Origin: Fundicoccus sp052116145
GTDB lineage: Bacteria > Bacillota > Bacilli > Lactobacillales > Aerococcaceae
DNA length: 64,000 bases
Reading direction: 5' to 3'
Assembly: GCF_052116145.1 (NCBI RefSeq)
Contig: NZ_JBQKLQ010000001.1
Span: 186,001-250,000 of the forward strand
A program made the position numbers and the translations under genes. The notes under the pieces are model-generated. The model did not search any database. It worked only from the letters and a program-made list of their open reading frames with translations, and was not told the origin of the DNA. Positions within the stretch are counted from its first letter, which is position 1. Each line of letters opens with the position of its first letter. Below are positions 16,387 through 25,654 of this stretch, piece after piece.

Positions 16387-17553
16387 ATGAGTCATACACT
16401 ACTAAAAGAGAAGATTAGATTGGCTGCTAAAGAAATTGGAATAGATAAAATTGGCTTTGCAACAGCTGAACCTTTTGACCATTTAAAGGAATCACTTGAA
16501 GAACAGCAAGCTGCTGGACATTCCACTGGTTTTGAACATAAGGTATTAGAAGAACGTTTGTATCCAGATAAAATATTTAATAAACCGAAAACTATAATTT
16601 CGATTGCATTAGCCTACCCAAGTAAACTGAATGAGCCACACCCACAAGACAAAGATAATCGACGTGGAACCTTTGCCAGAGCCTCTTGGGGTGTCGATTA
16701 TCATGATATATTACGCGATCGTATGGAAAAACTCATTGATTATATCAAAACTGAAGCGTCAACAGCCACGTTTAAGCCTATGGTTGATACAGGTGAGCTT
16801 ATTGATGTTGCAACAGCTGAGAGGGCAGGTTTAGGCTTTATCGGACGTAATGGCTTGTTGATTACAAAGGAATTTGGCTCCTATGTTTATTTAGGTGAAA
16901 TAATTACCGATTTAGAGCTTTCACCGGATGAGCGTGTCCCTTTTGGATGTGGTGATTGTATGCGATGTATTACTGCTTGTCCACCGAGTGCCTTATTAGG
17001 AGATGGTCGAATTAATGGTCGAATTTGTCTGTCTTATCAAACTCAGACTAAGGGCTATATGCCAGAGCAATATCGCCGTCAAATATCTCACGTTATTTAC
17101 GGTTGTGATATTTGTCAACTGGTTTGTCCTTATAATCAAGGGATTGATTCTCATATTCACCCTGAAATGGAGCCGGATCCAGATGCAGTACAACCTGCTT
17201 TAAAGCCACTGTTAACCATTTCAAACAAAGAATTTAAAGCACAATTTGGTCATATGGCTGGTTCTTGGCGAGGTAAGAAACCCTTGCAACGAAACGCAAT
17301 TATTGCTTTAGCAAATTATCGAGATCAGACTGCATTACCTCAGTTAATTGAAGTGATGGAAGAAGATCCAAGACCGATGATTCGTGGGACTGCCGCTTGG
17401 GCAATTGCTCAAATTCAACGTTATCGTAATGACGTATTAACTGAATGTGTTGCTGACCAGTTAGCTAAGGAAACAGATGAAGAAACAATTGAAGAGATGA
17501 CCAAAGCATTAAAGACTTTAGAAAATAAAAAATTACCGCGATCAATGCGGTAA
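16387..17553 (+). CDS. queG: Epoxyqueuosine reductase
   Basis: About 388 residues. It reduces epoxyqueuosine to queuosine in the wobble position of tRNAs for Asp, Asn, His and Tyr, using a cobalamin and two [4Fe-4S] clusters. The two ferredoxin-type motifs are CGDCMRCITACP and CDICQLVCP in the second half. The C-terminal 90 residues carry the HEAT-like repeat that grips tRNA. The catalytic N-terminal domain includes PMVDTGELIDVATAERAGLGFIG. I start at ATG 16387, since the AGAGG site overlaps the alternative GTG at 16378. It is followed after 29 bases by trmL, another anticodon-loop modification gene. Confidence 0.93.
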   Translation: MSHTLLKEKIRLAAKEIGIDKIGFATAEPFDHLKESLEEQQAAGHSTGFEHKVLEERLYPDKIFNKPKTIISIALAYPSKLNEPHPQDKDNRRGTFARASWGVDYHDILRDRMEKLIDYIKTEASTATFKPMVDTGELIDVATAERAGLGFIGRNGLLITKEFGSYVYLGEIITDLELSPDERVPFGCGDCMRCITACPPSALLGDGRINGRICLSYQTQTKGYMPEQYRRQISHVIYGCDICQLVCPYNQGIDSHIHPEMEPDPDAVQPALKPLLTISNKEFKAQFGHMAGSWRGKKPLQRNAIIALANYRDQTALPQLIEVMEEDPRPMIRGTAAWAIAQIQRYRNDVLTECVADQLAKETDEETIEEMTKALKTLENKKLPRSMR

Positions 17554-17582
17554 AATAAACCTCAAAGAAACTAGGAGATATT

Positions 17583-18110
17583 GTGAAAAATCATATTGCG
17601 TTATTTGAACCATTAATGCCAGCCAACACTGGAAATATAGCAAGAACTTGTGCGGGTACAAATAGTAGTTTACATCTTATCGAGCCTTTAGGTTTTGATA
17701 CTTCAGATAAAATGTTGAAAAGAGCAGGCTTAGACTATTGGCATAATGTTGATATTACTTATCATGCTAATTTAGAAGCGTTTATTGAATATGTAGGTCA
17801 GCGTTCATTATATTTAATTACCAAATTTGCACCAAGAGTTTATAGTGAAGCCAACTTGGCAAAAAACCAGACTGGAGAACAATTTTTCTTGTTTGGTAAA
17901 GAAACAACTGGTTTGCCGGTTGAATTGATGGAAAGTCATAAAGCAGATAGCTTAAGAATACCAATGAATGATGAGCATGTGCGTTCATTGAATTTGTCGA
18001 ATTCTGCAAATATTGTTATCTTTGAAGCGCTAAGGCAACAAAGGTTTGCAGGTCTTGAAGCAATTCATCATTATGATGACACTGAGAAAGCTTTAGAATT
18101 AAACTGGTAG
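17583..18110 (+). CDS. trmL: tRNA (cytidine(34)-2'-O)-methyltransferase
   Basis: 175 residues, SPOUT-class knotted methyltransferase. The family phrases are PANTGNIARTCAGT near the N-terminus, LFGKETTGLP near residue 102 and IPMNDEHVRSLNLSNSANIVIFEALRQ at the knot. It methylates the wobble ribose of tRNA-Leu species. It begins at GTG behind TAGGAGA. It is closely linked to queG, so both act on anticodon loops from one probable transcript. Confidence 0.92.
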   Translation: MKNHIALFEPLMPANTGNIARTCAGTNSSLHLIEPLGFDTSDKMLKRAGLDYWHNVDITYHANLEAFIEYVGQRSLYLITKFAPRVYSEANLAKNQTGEQFFLFGKETTGLPVELMESHKADSLRIPMNDEHVRSLNLSNSANIVIFEALRQQRFAGLEAIHHYDDTEKALELNW

Positions 18111-18115
18111 GCTAC

Positions 18116-18143
18116 TTGACTTTTTGAGTAGCTGATTTATAAT
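18116..18143 (+). promoter_or_regulatory. Promoter of the serS T-box transcript
   Basis: TTGACT and TATAAT with 16-base spacing, 26 bases before the base of T-box stem I. It overlaps the last bases of trmL only at its upstream edge. Confidence 0.75.
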
Positions 18144-18168
18144 AAAGTAAATATGAAACGAATAGTAA

Positions 18169-18384
18169 CTATTAAGTTTGTTCAGAGAAGCGACGGTTGG
18201 TGAGAGTCGTTCAAGCGAGATAGTGAATCCACGTTTTTAATAGCCTATGAAAACTTTTGATTAAGTAGTGCCGGTGTTCGCCGTTATCGATTTAGAGTGC
18301 ATGACGAGACTAGACTCGTTATGAATACGGGTGGTACCGCGAGTTTAGACCTTCGTCCCAGATTTATTTGACGAAGGTCTTTTT
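18169..18384 (+). promoter_or_regulatory. T-box riboswitch (serine) controlling serS
   Basis: Stem I is closed by ctattaa / ttaatag (18169-18175 with 18237-18243). The specifier loop GTGAATCCAC presents codon UCC (18228-18230), a serine codon that matches the gene downstream. The T-box proper, GGGTGGTACCGCG, is at 18329-18341. The terminator stem agaccttcgtc / gacgaaggtct (18347-18380) with a T-run ends the leader. Uncharged tRNA-Ser should stabilise the antiterminator and turn on serS. Confidence 0.95.
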
Positions 18385-18417
18385 GCATACAAATTTATAT
18401 TTCTGGGAGGAAACATC

Positions 18418-19701
18418 ATGTTAGATCGAAAATTATTACGTGACCATTTTGAAGAGGCAACAGAATTATTAACGAAGCGAGGTATTTCTCGTGAAACGCT
18501 TGAAACGTACCGTGAATTAGATGAGAAAAGATTAGCTTTATTAACAGAAGTAGAACAACAAAAACAAACTCGTAATCAAGTGACTCAGGAAATTGCAACA
18601 CTTAAGAGAAATAAAGAAAATGCCGATGCTAAGATTGCCCAAATGCAAGAAATTGGTAAAGCAATCAAAGCGAACGACGATGAATTAGAATTTTTAGCAG
18701 GTAAATTAGAAAAAATTGAACATACTTTGCCTAACGTTCCACACGCATCTGTACCTGTAGGTGAAGATGAAGACGATAACGAAGAAGTTCGTCGTTGGGG
18801 AGAGTTACCAAACTTTGACTTTGACCCCTTAAACCACTGGGATATTGCTGAAAAACTCGATATTCTTGATTTTGAACGAGGGGCTAAAGTTGCTGGAAGT
18901 CGATTTGTATATTACAAAGGTTTAGGAGCGCGTTTAGAACGTGCTATTTACAACTTTATGTTAGACCAGCATACCCTGCACAACGGCTATACTGAGATGA
19001 TACCTCCTTATATTGTTAATGAAAAAGCAATGTTTGGAACTGGTCAATATCCGAAATTTGTAGAGGATACGTTCCAATTAAATGACGATCGTCATTTTAC
19101 TTTGATTCCGACGGCAGAAGTACCTTTAACTAACTATTATGCAAATGAAATTTTAGATGAAGAAGCATTACCAATTAAATTTACTGCTTTAGCACCATCA
19201 TTTAGATCAGAAGCAGGAAGTGCTGGGCGCGATACACGTGGATTAATTCGTATGCATCAATTTAATAAGGTAGAATTAGTTAAATTCTCACATCCGGATC
19301 ACTCATATGATGAGTTAGAGTCAATGACCTTAGACGCTGAAGGCATCCTTAAAGCGTTGAAATTACCCTATCGTACAATTGTTTTATGTACTGGAGACAT
19401 GGGTTTTTCGGCTGCGAAAACTTATGATATAGAAGTATGGGTTCCGGCTCAAAATACTTACCGTGAAATTAGTTCTTGTTCAAACTGTGAAGCTTTCCAA
19501 GCCAGACGTGCGAAAATCAGATACCGTAGTTTCGAAGGTAAGGTTGAGCAAGTACATACTTTAAACGGCTCAGGTTTAGCAGTTGGACGTACAGTCGTTG
19601 CGATATTAGAAAATTACCAACGTGCTGACGGAAGTGTAGAAATTCCAGAAGTATTAATTCCTTATATGGGTGGCGTGAAGGAAATCACTGTGTCAAAATA
19701 A
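18418..19701 (+). CDS. serS: Seryl-tRNA synthetase
   Basis: 427 residues, full length. The N-terminal long antiparallel coiled coil (about residues 25-105) binds the variable arm of tRNA-Ser. The class II catalytic core follows, with motif 2 FRSEAGSAGRDTRGLIRMHQF and motif 3 GSGLAVGRTVVAILENYQ, and the serine-binding TAEVPLTN region lies between. It begins at ATG with a GGGAGGAAA site. It stands alone under the serine T-box leader and ends at a bidirectional terminator. Confidence 0.98.
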   Translation: MLDRKLLRDHFEEATELLTKRGISRETLETYRELDEKRLALLTEVEQQKQTRNQVTQEIATLKRNKENADAKIAQMQEIGKAIKANDDELEFLAGKLEKIEHTLPNVPHASVPVGEDEDDNEEVRRWGELPNFDFDPLNHWDIAEKLDILDFERGAKVAGSRFVYYKGLGARLERAIYNFMLDQHTLHNGYTEMIPPYIVNEKAMFGTGQYPKFVEDTFQLNDDRHFTLIPTAEVPLTNYYANEILDEEALPIKFTALAPSFRSEAGSAGRDTRGLIRMHQFNKVELVKFSHPDHSYDELESMTLDAEGILKALKLPYRTIVLCTGDMGFSAAKTYDIEVWVPAQNTYREISSCSNCEAFQARRAKIRYRSFEGKVEQVHTLNGSGLAVGRTVVAILENYQRADGSVEIPEVLIPYMGGVKEITVSK

Positions 19702-19715
19702 TTTGCAAAAATAGT

Positions 19716-19756
19716 AAAAAAATCACCACACTCTCAAATGAGTTGTGGTGATTTTT
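19716..19756. terminator. Bidirectional intrinsic terminator
   Basis: A-tract, stem aaatcaccaca / tgtggtgattt, extended by ctc / gag, and a T-tract, between the convergent serS and uppP. Confidence 0.93.
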
Positions 19757-19773
19757 CTCTTGAAAATGATAAA

Positions 19774-20610
19774 TTATGAGTTGAATAAGAAATATAGAAT
19801 GACAAGAGAACCTAAAATGATTCGGTAATAACCAAATACTTTGAAGTCGTTGCGTCTAATATAACTCAATAAGAATTTAATAGCGATAAGTGAGACAACA
19901 AAAGCAATCAACATACCAGATAGCAAGTAAACTAACTCTGCACTTGTGAAGTTAAAACCGAATTTCACAAGTTTTAAAAAGCTAGCACCAAACATAATTG
20001 GAATACTCATATAGAATGAAAACTCAGTTGCTACACTACGGTCCATCCCTAGAAGTAAACCACCAATAATGGTTGAGCCTGAACGAGACGTCCCCGGGAT
20101 AATCGACAGTGATTGGAATAGACCAATTTTAAATGCATCTAAATAAGAAATATGGCTTAACTCATCAATTGAATGAGAATGCTTGCCTTGATGCTTATTT
20201 TCAATCCAAATAAATACAAAACCATAAGCAATTAATGCGATTGACACGACCCATGGGTTATAGAAGTACTCATCCATATAATCATTAAGGATAAAACCGA
20301 AAATCCCAGCTGGTACACTGGCAACCACTACTTTAAACCAAACAATCCATGTTGCTTTTTGATCTTCTTTTGATTTTTTGGGCGAAAAAGGATTAAGCTT
20401 ATTAAAGTAGATAACAATCACTGCAAAAATTGATCCTAATTGGACTAAAACCAAAAACATTTCCGTGAACTCTGGACGGATACTTAATTGAATGAATTCA
20501 TCAATCAAAATCATATGACCAGTACTGCTGACCGGAAGCCATTCTGTAATACCTTGAACAATACTTAAAATGAATATCTTTATTAATTCAATAATTTCTA
20601 AATTTTCCAA
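19774..20610 (-). CDS. uppP: Undecaprenyl-diphosphatase (BacA/UppP)
   Basis: About 278 residues and eight membrane spans. The two conserved active-site loops are present: TEWLPVSSTGHM near the N-terminus and PGTSRSGSTIIGGLL in the middle. The enzyme removes a phosphate from undecaprenyl diphosphate so the wall lipid carrier can be reused, and it gives bacitracin tolerance. The start is TTG 20610, eight bases after GAGG. A longer frame to 20661 exists but lacks a ribosome site. Monocistronic. Confidence 0.93.
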   Translation of the reverse strand: MENLEIIELIKIFILSIVQGITEWLPVSSTGHMILIDEFIQLSIRPEFTEMFLVLVQLGSIFAVIVIYFNKLNPFSPKKSKEDQKATWIVWFKVVVASVPAGIFGFILNDYMDEYFYNPWVVSIALIAYGFVFIWIENKHQGKHSHSIDELSHISYLDAFKIGLFQSLSIIPGTSRSGSTIIGGLLLGMDRSVATEFSFYMSIPIMFGASFLKLVKFGFNFTSAELVYLLSGMLIAFVVSLIAIKFLLSYIRRNDFKVFGYYRIILGSLVILYFLFNS

Positions 20611-20944
20611 AACTTGAACCTCGTTTCTCTTTTTACTAAATGCATTATACACTAAATTCATAGAAAGTGTACATCAGACTCCTGAAGCACTTGAGTGAGC
20701 TCTTCTTTAAAGAGTGAAAATGACTTAAAAAGTTTAATTAACCATAATTTTAAACTTTTTTTCTGTTTCAGAAGCTTTTCCTACCTGTTTTCATAGGATT
20801 CGTTTATAATAGAGTTAACAATGTTAATTATGAATGAAACACACCATTCATCAAATAAGGTTAGTTGACTAGACAAAAGGCGAAAACTGATGATATATTT
20901 ACATTGGGAACACCATAAAATTTTATTGAGTGAGGAGTGAAAAA
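20611..20944. other. Gap between uppP and the EIIA gene
   Basis: No gene seen. It holds a perfect TATAAT (20805-20810) pointing towards the EIIA gene and, five bases on, a perfect palindrome TTAACA-A-TGTTAA (20815-20827) that could be a repressor site at the transcription start. The -35 box is weak. Confidence 0.5.
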
Positions 20945-21448
20945 ATGTTTGGATTATTTAAGAAAAAAGATAAACAAGAAGACATCGTCAAAGAACTAGA
21001 TGTTTATGCTGTTGCAGACGGAGATTTAATTAATATCGAGAATGTTAACGATTTAGTATTTGCTCAAAAGATGATGGGTGATGGCTATGCTGTTGTGCCA
21101 GATAATGGTGTAATCACTTCACCAGTAGCAGGGAAAGTTGGCACAATATTCCCAACAAAACATGCCATTGGTTTTGAAGCACATGGCTTAGAAGTTCTGC
21201 TTCATATGGGAATTGATACTGTATCATTAGATGGCGGACCCTTTCAATCTACTGTAAGCGAAAATGAACAAGTAACAAATGAATCAGTGGTTTCAAATGT
21301 TGATTTAGAGAAGCTAACAGAAGCTGATAAAGATAATGTTATGATTGTAATTTTTACAAATGGTAATGATGTAATTGAAAGTTTTAACATTACAGCAACG
21401 GGTCGCGTATCAAAAGGACAAGTTATCGGAAATATTCGTTTAAAATAA
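20945..21448 (+). CDS. Free-standing PTS glucose-type EIIA protein
   Basis: About 168 residues. PTS EIIA type 1 domain with the two active-site histidine regions, HAIGFEAHG and EVLLHMGIDTV (the latter His is phosphorylated by HPr). It passes phosphate to an EIIBC sugar permease, or acts as a carbon-state signal. No permease gene lies nearby, so it must serve partners elsewhere, as in Bacillus-type single EIIA genes. ATG 20945 follows GAGGAGTG; the in-frame GTG at 20930 overlaps that site. The promoter region carries a palindrome. The terminator is shared with the convergent lactonase gene. Confidence 0.9.
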   Translation: MFGLFKKKDKQEDIVKELDVYAVADGDLINIENVNDLVFAQKMMGDGYAVVPDNGVITSPVAGKVGTIFPTKHAIGFEAHGLEVLLHMGIDTVSLDGGPFQSTVSENEQVTNESVVSNVDLEKLTEADKDNVMIVIFTNGNDVIESFNITATGRVSKGQVIGNIRLK

Positions 21449-21455
21449 AAGTAAT

Positions 21456-21498
21456 AAAAAAGCGACCCCCATGATTCATTGGGGTCGCTATTATTTTT
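21456..21498. terminator. Bidirectional intrinsic terminator
   Basis: Stem agcgacccc / ggggtcgct, preceded by an A-run and followed by a T-rich run, between convergent genes. Confidence 0.9.
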
Positions 21499-21506
21499 AA
21501 CAATGA

Positions 21507-22538
21507 TTAGGCAGAAGCGATACACACACATTCTGGTGCAAATGTTTCGTTGTTTACGAACTTCAGCTCACCAGTTTCAGTGTTGCGAGAAAAAACTGTA
21601 ATGTAATCACTATCTTGATGTGCCACAAGAACAAATTGATCTGTCATGTCTAAGATAAAATCTCTAGGGATTTGACCAACAGTATCAATTTCCTGAACTT
21701 TCTCTAATGTTCCATCTTCAGAAGCAATAGAGTAGGCGGTTAATACATTGTGGAAACGAGTTGACGTATACAAGAATTTACCATCTTTAGTTATGCGGAT
21801 GGCTGCTCCTGCGGATTCTTCTATTTGATCATTTGGAATGTTGGTAACAGTCTGAATTTCTGAAAGCGAACCGTCTTTAGCTACTTCTAAAACGATTGTT
21901 GTACTATTTAATTCACCAATGGCATAAACAAGCGGTTTAGCAGGGTGAAATACTAAATGACGTGGTCCAGTTCCAGGAGTAAGTTTTAATTCACTCGCTA
22001 GTGAGAGTTGGCCAACATCATCGATGGAATAAGTTGATATAATATCAGTACCTAAATCGCAAACGTATAAGAGCGTTTGATCAGCGTTCATATCTGCGAA
22101 GTGTACATGAGAAGATTGTTGGTTCTTATGAACACTCGAGCCTTCATGTTGAACAACTTGGACGTGATTTAGTGTATCGTTGTCGTCTAATTGATAAACG
22201 TCCACAGTACCACCATGATAATTTGAAACATATATTGTACGACTAGTTTCTCGAAAGCTTACATGACAGCCTGGAATGTCGCTACCAAAAGAACGAGCAA
22301 TTTCATTCCATTGCCCATCTTGTGAAAGACGGTAAGCAACGATCCCCCCTTTATTATCTTGCTTATGAATCGCACATAATAAATCCTTGTCCTCTGAAAG
22401 TGCTACGAATGTAGGGCCGTCTAACTCACTAATTAAACTGGAAGAACCAAAAGTGCCTGTTTCAGGATTAAATTCAATTGAATGAATCCCTTTGTTTTTG
22501 CGTTTTGTATAGCCACCTAATATGTAATTCTGTATCAT
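21507..22538 (-). CDS. pgl: 6-phosphogluconolactonase-type beta-propeller lactonase (YkgB/Pgl family)
   Basis: About 343 residues, a seven-bladed propeller without signal peptide. Family phrases include YILGGYTKRKNKGIHSIEFN, VSNYHGGTVDVYQLD, HVHFADMNADQTLLYVCDLGTD and GPRHLVFHPAKPLVYAIGELNST. Members hydrolyse 6-phosphogluconolactone in the pentose phosphate pathway, although several related proteins have other or unknown substrates. ATG 22538 is preferred, because the AAGGAGAG site sits too close to the TTG at 22544. Single gene. Confidence 0.88.
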   Translation of the reverse strand: MIQNYILGGYTKRKNKGIHSIEFNPETGTFGSSSLISELDGPTFVALSEDKDLLCAIHKQDNKGGIVAYRLSQDGQWNEIARSFGSDIPGCHVSFRETSRTIYVSNYHGGTVDVYQLDDNDTLNHVQVVQHEGSSVHKNQQSSHVHFADMNADQTLLYVCDLGTDIISTYSIDDVGQLSLASELKLTPGTGPRHLVFHPAKPLVYAIGELNSTTIVLEVAKDGSLSEIQTVTNIPNDQIEESAGAAIRITKDGKFLYTSTRFHNVLTAYSIASEDGTLEKVQEIDTVGQIPRDFILDMTDQFVLVAHQDSDYITVFSRNTETGELKFVNNETFAPECVCIASA

Positions 22539-22684
22539 ATACAACTCTCCTTCGTTACCAAAATATAATAAAAGTATAACATAAAATTATAAAATAATCT
22601 TATTCAAGCCTTTAGACTGATGTAATATAACTGACATTAATCTATGATAAAATAATCTAATAATGAGCGTCAGGAGGAAGATAT

Positions 22685-23899
22685 ATGCGTCGCAATGGTA
22701 ATATGAATAGTTCAATTAGGAACACTTGGTTTTTCCAACGATTTTTGAATAATAAGGCTGTGACAAGTTTATTAATCATATTGCTAAGTTTACTTATCAT
22801 TAAGTTATTTACTCAAATTGCCTATTTATTTAGTCCAATCTCACAATTTTTTAATTTTATTGCCTTTCCAATCATAGCAACTATTATTTTATTTTACTTA
22901 GTTTCTCCAATTATTAATAAGTTAGACCAAAGAGGAATAAATAAGCGGGTATCAATTTTTGGTTTATTCATCGTTATTGTTTTATTAATTGTTTGGGGAG
23001 TTTCATATTTGGTACCAATTCTTCAAAATCAAACAAAAACTTTCATGGACAATTTACCAGGATATATGGAAACAATCGATAGAATGATAACCGAATCTCC
23101 CTTTATACCTAACGCAGAGGCTGTATTTCCTAATATAAGTTCATATATTGAGAACTTTGATTTAGCTGTTATTACTGAACAAATTAATCCAATTCTTACT
23201 TCTACCTTTGGAAGTTTAGGAAGTGTGATTGGAACAATCACACAGCTTGCTACAGGTTTTGTGATGATTCCTATTTTGTTATATTATATTTTAGTTGAAG
23301 GAGATAAGATATCTCAACAAATATTACATCACATACCTACAAAGTATAGACCGACCACTAGACGGATCATGTACCGAGGAAATTACCAAGTCTCCCAATA
23401 TATCCGTGGTCAAATTCTTGTGGCTTTAATCGTCGGTATTATGTTTGGTGTTGGTTACGCCATCATCGGCTTAGACTATGGAGTCACGTTAGCCGTTATC
23501 TCCGGATTATTGAATGTGATCCCTTACTTAGGCTCCTTTATAGCGGTTGTACCTGCTTTAATTATTGGTTTATTAACATCACCGCTAATGTTTGTAAAAG
23601 TAATTCTCGTTTTAGTGATAGAACAAACGATTGAAGGACGAATCGTTTCACCTCAGATTTTAGGAAATAGTATGAAAATTCATCCTGTCACGATTTTATT
23701 GATCTTAGTTGGTGCGGGTCATATTTTTGGTTTAATGGGAGTTATTCTTGGAGTGCCTGGATATGCCGTTATCAAAGTGATAATATCTGAATTGTATGGT
23801 GTTTTTCGTGAGCAATCGGGCTTATACGATGAGGATGAAGCGCCTATTCCTTTGATTATTGAAGAAAATGAAGGAACAGCAGAGAATTCTGATGATTAG
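22685..23899 (+). CDS. AI-2E family transporter (permease)
   Basis: 404 residues and about seven to eight membrane spans. It belongs to the AI-2E/PerM family, seen in the C-terminal block YIRGQILVALIVGIMFGVGYAIIGLDYG, NVIPYLGSFIAVVPALI and EGRIVSPQILGNSMKIHPVTILL. Family members are proposed exporters of autoinducer-2 or Na+/H+ antiporters, and the true substrate here is unknown. The C-terminal tail is acidic. RBS AGGAGGAAG lies seven bases before ATG. It is followed by a lipoprotein gene on the same strand after 90 bases. Confidence 0.88.
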   Translation: MRRNGNMNSSIRNTWFFQRFLNNKAVTSLLIILLSLLIIKLFTQIAYLFSPISQFFNFIAFPIIATIILFYLVSPIINKLDQRGINKRVSIFGLFIVIVLLIVWGVSYLVPILQNQTKTFMDNLPGYMETIDRMITESPFIPNAEAVFPNISSYIENFDLAVITEQINPILTSTFGSLGSVIGTITQLATGFVMIPILLYYILVEGDKISQQILHHIPTKYRPTTRRIMYRGNYQVSQYIRGQILVALIVGIMFGVGYAIIGLDYGVTLAVISGLLNVIPYLGSFIAVVPALIIGLLTSPLMFVKVILVLVIEQTIEGRIVSPQILGNSMKIHPVTILLILVGAGHIFGLMGVILGVPGYAVIKVIISELYGVFREQSGLYDEDEAPIPLIIEENEGTAENSDD

Positions 23900-23989
23900 A
23901 AAGTTATGAACAAGAAGAAATTAATAGCGAATATGCTTGACGATTAAATCAAAGCATTCGCTTATATTGAGAAAGAAAGTTGGACAATT

Positions 23990-25534
23990 ATGAATAAGCA
24001 ATACAATCCCATTAGAAGAAAGGTTTTAGTTAAAAGTTCCATGTTATTATTTAGTGCATTCTTTCTAGTGGGTTGCGATTCATTTGGCAATACCTATGAT
24101 GATTTTATTCAAAATAGCGCAAGCGAAATTGAGCAGTCTAGTCAGCTAACACAAATTAGAAGTGATGAGTTAGTAGAATCCGAAGTAGAAGCAGGCGTAG
24201 ATGAGTTTGTCGATACGCGTTTAGTGCCAGAACAAAGCATGGTAGAAAGTGCGCTTTTATCAAGAGAAGATATAAGCTTTGGAGAACCTATCTTTTCAAT
24301 ACAGGAGAGATTCGTACAAAAGCAACAAACATTTGAAGTGTCGATTGATAGTTTTCAGATGTTTGCAGTCGAAGATTATGATGCGACACTTGAAAATGAA
24401 TTTAATTTTGATAATAATGACGCATCTATTATTTTAATGCACGCGACAATAACGAACACATCCAATGAAACCTTTTATTTCCCAATTGAAGAGTTAAGAT
24501 TGTCCTATCCTTCCGCAACGATTCACACCTATCCAAGCGCTGCTCTTTATCCTATGGAAAGTGGGAATTTGGCAGATATTTTACTGGCTAATTCTGGGGA
24601 GATGGCACCACAAACGGCTGTAGAAGGTTTCTTAGTTTATGGTGTGGGTGGCGAAGCAACTAAAGACATTATGGATTTAGAAAGTTTCTACTTAACAGTA
24701 GTTCCTCCACGTCAAAACTTAAGTCAAATTGTTGGCTTAGGTTCTAATCCTTTAGGAGAAGAGCTGCCTTTATATTTGCCTACTACTGGGGAAACGGCAG
24801 AACAACTATTATTGAATATGACTTATATTCAAGATCGCATTACCACAGAAATGTGGGGAACGAAGGAAATTGTGGCAGCTCAACAATTGGATAAGACTGA
24901 AAGGATTGATGAAGGAATTAGCGTCACATTGAAACGGATCGAAGTATCAGAGTTTGAACCCGATGAAGAGTACGAAGAAGCCTTTCAATACTTTATGTAT
25001 GGCCAAATGATTGTGTCAATCGAATATGAAGTGACAAACGAGTCTGACTACGATATTTTGCCAATTGATGGCTCTGCGAGTTTAGTCATTAATGGTGATG
25101 AGATTAGAGATGACTATATATTAATCAACGAGTTGTATGGCAAGTCATTGAAGCCAGGACAAAGCTACACAGTTGTGAAATCATTTGCTTTAGATAAAAT
25201 GAGCTATGCTGAAAATTGGCAAGGAAATGATTATTATATTAGTGTAACAATTCCTATTGATGACACTTCAGCTGATAGTCGTCTAGAAGCGAGTGATTTG
25301 ATAAAGGAAGACGAAGATCCAACCTTGGAAGCTGATGAAGCGAGTGATTTTATGGAAACTGCTCTAACAGAATTTTTCTTTGAATTTACTTGGACGCCTG
25401 AACTAACAGCCTTTATAGATGATGAAATGAATTTAATTAGCCAAGAAGAGTGGCAAAAGATACAAGCTACTAATGAAGAATCATCTGAGGAAGAAACGCC
25501 TGACGAGTCAATTGAAAGCTCTGAAGAAGAGTAA
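23990..25534 (+). CDS. Lipoprotein of unknown function with two DUF-type beta domains
   Basis: 514 residues. The signal peptide has lipobox LVGC near residue 29. Two similar extracytoplasmic modules follow, at about residues 85-225 and 270-420. Each has a strand pattern like the DUF4352/DUF5068-type telokin-like domains, with ATITNTSNETFYFPIEELRLS in the first and YEVTNESDYDILPIDGSASL in the second. The C-terminus is acidic and Ser/Glu-rich. Such domains are common in Firmicutes surface lipoproteins of unknown role. The ribosome site is weak. The assignment to a named DUF is tentative. Confidence 0.65.
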   Translation: MNKQYNPIRRKVLVKSSMLLFSAFFLVGCDSFGNTYDDFIQNSASEIEQSSQLTQIRSDELVESEVEAGVDEFVDTRLVPEQSMVESALLSREDISFGEPIFSIQERFVQKQQTFEVSIDSFQMFAVEDYDATLENEFNFDNNDASIILMHATITNTSNETFYFPIEELRLSYPSATIHTYPSAALYPMESGNLADILLANSGEMAPQTAVEGFLVYGVGGEATKDIMDLESFYLTVVPPRQNLSQIVGLGSNPLGEELPLYLPTTGETAEQLLLNMTYIQDRITTEMWGTKEIVAAQQLDKTERIDEGISVTLKRIEVSEFEPDEEYEEAFQYFMYGQMIVSIEYEVTNESDYDILPIDGSASLVINGDEIRDDYILINELYGKSLKPGQSYTVVKSFALDKMSYAENWQGNDYYISVTIPIDDTSADSRLEASDLIKEDEDPTLEADEASDFMETALTEFFFEFTWTPELTAFIDDEMNLISQEEWQKIQATNEESSEEETPDESIESSEEE

Positions 25535-25560
25535 CATTAAAAATAAGTGATCATTCAGTC

Positions 25561-25605
25561 AAAATACTGGAAATTAGAGACGTAAACTCTAGTTTTCAGT
25601 ATTTT
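25561..25605 (+). terminator. Intrinsic terminator after the lipoprotein gene
   Basis: A 19-bp stem (aaaatactggaaattagag with ctctagttttcagtatttt, two G-T pairs) around a 7-base loop. Confidence 0.85.
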
Positions 25606-25654
25606 GTTATTGTATAGTTATTGATATCAAATATTAAGATAGGGAGGTTAACAG

